Made by a program: the position numbers and the translations under genes. Shown here piece by piece: positions 5,334 to 5,907 of a stretch of DNA of 5,907 bases (positions are counted from its first letter, which is position 1; every line of letters starts with the position of its first letter). The stretch comes from Acetobacteraceae bacterium (GTDB lineage Bacteria; Pseudomonadota; Alphaproteobacteria; Acetobacterales; Acetobacteraceae): contig JAFAHH010001069.1 in the NCBI GenBank assembly GCA_019237355.1, positions 1-5,907 on the forward strand, written 5' to 3'. Under the pieces are notes generated by a model that saw nothing but the letters and a program-made list of their open reading frames with translations, was not told where the DNA came from and searched no databases.

Positions 5334-5907
5334 TACCTAAAGAGCAGCGCTGAAAGCTTCCGCCGGGCGCTCATTGTGGCCGGGTCTTCCATGCCCCAAG
5401 CTTCGAAAAATCGGAGAAGCTGGGCGCGGGCCCCGTCATCGTTCCAGCCCCGGTCGCGCCGAATGATCTCGAGCAAAGCATCCGCTGCTTCGGCACGCCG
5501 GCCGACCGCGTTCAGCGCTGTTGCAAGATCATACCGTCCCTGAAGATCATCTGGATTGGCGGCAACGCGCTTCTGCAGCGCTTGGAGCTGATTGGCCGCT
5601 TTGCGGCCCTCGGCCGCAAGCTGCAGAGCACTGCGCGCACCGGCAATCTCGGCGTGATCAGCGAGTCGCGGGGGCACCTGCTTCAATACCCGGTCAGCTT
5701 GGGCCTCCCGGCCGAGGGCAAGCAGCGCCCGCACAAGCCCACCCCAGGCCTCCGGCTTTTCCGGGTCTTGCTCGGCTAACCCGGCGAACAGCTCGGCGGC
5801 GGTCTGCGCGTCGCCTGCCTCGAGCGCGGCGCGCGCTTGGGCCAGCAGATCGGCCTGGGGCATGCTCCCGCCGGCAAGCTTCAGAAGGCTCTCGGCGAAG
5901 CGGCGTA
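5333..5907 (-). CDS. cnoX: CnoX/YbbN-type thioredoxin-TPR chaperedoxin, C-terminal part (5' end outside window)
   Basis: The frame is open to the right edge. The 14 residues before the internal ATG at 5863 (RRFAESLLKLAGGS) fit the end of a YbbN thioredoxin domain, so this is a truncated gene rather than one starting at 5863. The 190 visible residues are TPR-like helices: QADLLAQARAALEAGDAQTA opens the first repeat, KPEAWGGLVRALLALGREAQ the next, and DDLQGRYDLATALNAVGRRA a later one. The C-terminal signature LLEIIRRDRGWNDDGARAQL, followed by LLRFFEAWG and RRKLSALLF, is typical of this family. CnoX protects proteins from oxidative aggregation, forming mixed disulfides and handing clients to GroEL and DnaK. 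The active-site cysteines would be in the missing part. The stop overlaps the LON-domain start. The operon promoter must lie beyond the window. Confidence 0.9.
   Translation of the reverse strand, partial: RRFAESLLKLAGGSMPQADLLAQARAALEAGDAQTAAELFAGLAEQDPEKPEAWGGLVRALLALGREAQADRVLKQVPPRLADHAEIAGARSALQLAAEGRKAANQLQALQKRVAANPDDLQGRYDLATALNAVGRRAEAADALLEIIRRDRGWNDDGARAQLLRFFEAWGMEDPATMSARRKLSALLFR

Noticed and set aside
5594..5608. GGCCGC/GCGGCC hairpin in the CnoX-like gene
   Set aside because: It is short, pure G/C and within coding sequence, and such stems are common in Ala/Arg-rich codons.
5333..5863. A complete 176-residue TPR protein starting at the ATG at 5863
   Set aside because: The frame is open upstream to the window edge, and the residues there fit the end of a YbbN thioredoxin domain, so the ATG is internal.

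Overview
The window looks like chromosomal DNA of a fairly GC-rich alphaproteobacterium, most likely Rhodospirillales or Acetobacteraceae. That placement rests on the order of the right-hand genes (CnoX/YbbN, LON-domain protein, Trm112-like protein) and on the sequence style of the left-edge protein. It is an inference from recalled families, not from any search.

Left edge (1-233, minus strand): the first 77 codons of a probable glycoside hydrolase of a GH26-like type, cut off by the window end. Positions 234-1425 contain no gene I can defend. This stretch holds short palindromes, several stem-loops, and promoter-like sequences at its two ends that face outward towards the flanking genes. At 1526-2242 (plus strand) is a secreted GlcG/HbpS-family (DUF336) protein with a clear Sec signal peptide, an extended central region and four cysteines.

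Right half (2254-5907, all minus strand): five tightly packed genes that read leftward as a likely operon. They are the C-terminal part of a CnoX/YbbN thioredoxin-TPR chaperedoxin (it runs off the right edge), a stand-alone LON substrate-binding-domain protein, a Trm112/YcaR-like protein, a DUF971 protein, and a CPA2/KefB-type cation:proton antiporter with a C-terminal RCK/TrkA-N domain. Two junctions are 1-nt TAATG stop/start overlaps, and the other gaps are 20 and 43 nt. The first three genes suggest protein quality control and translation support. The antiporter may be a downstream passenger or a stress-linked partner. The operon and the GlcG-like gene converge with only 11 bp between their stops.

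I did not find a new defence or mobile system. The most striking non-protein signal is a perfect 14-bp inverted repeat with a 3-nt loop (2696-2726) inside the antiporter's RCK-domain coding sequence, with a second hairpin 3 nt away. The gene-free 1.2 kb also contains a well-formed 35-nt two-part hairpin (1206-1240).
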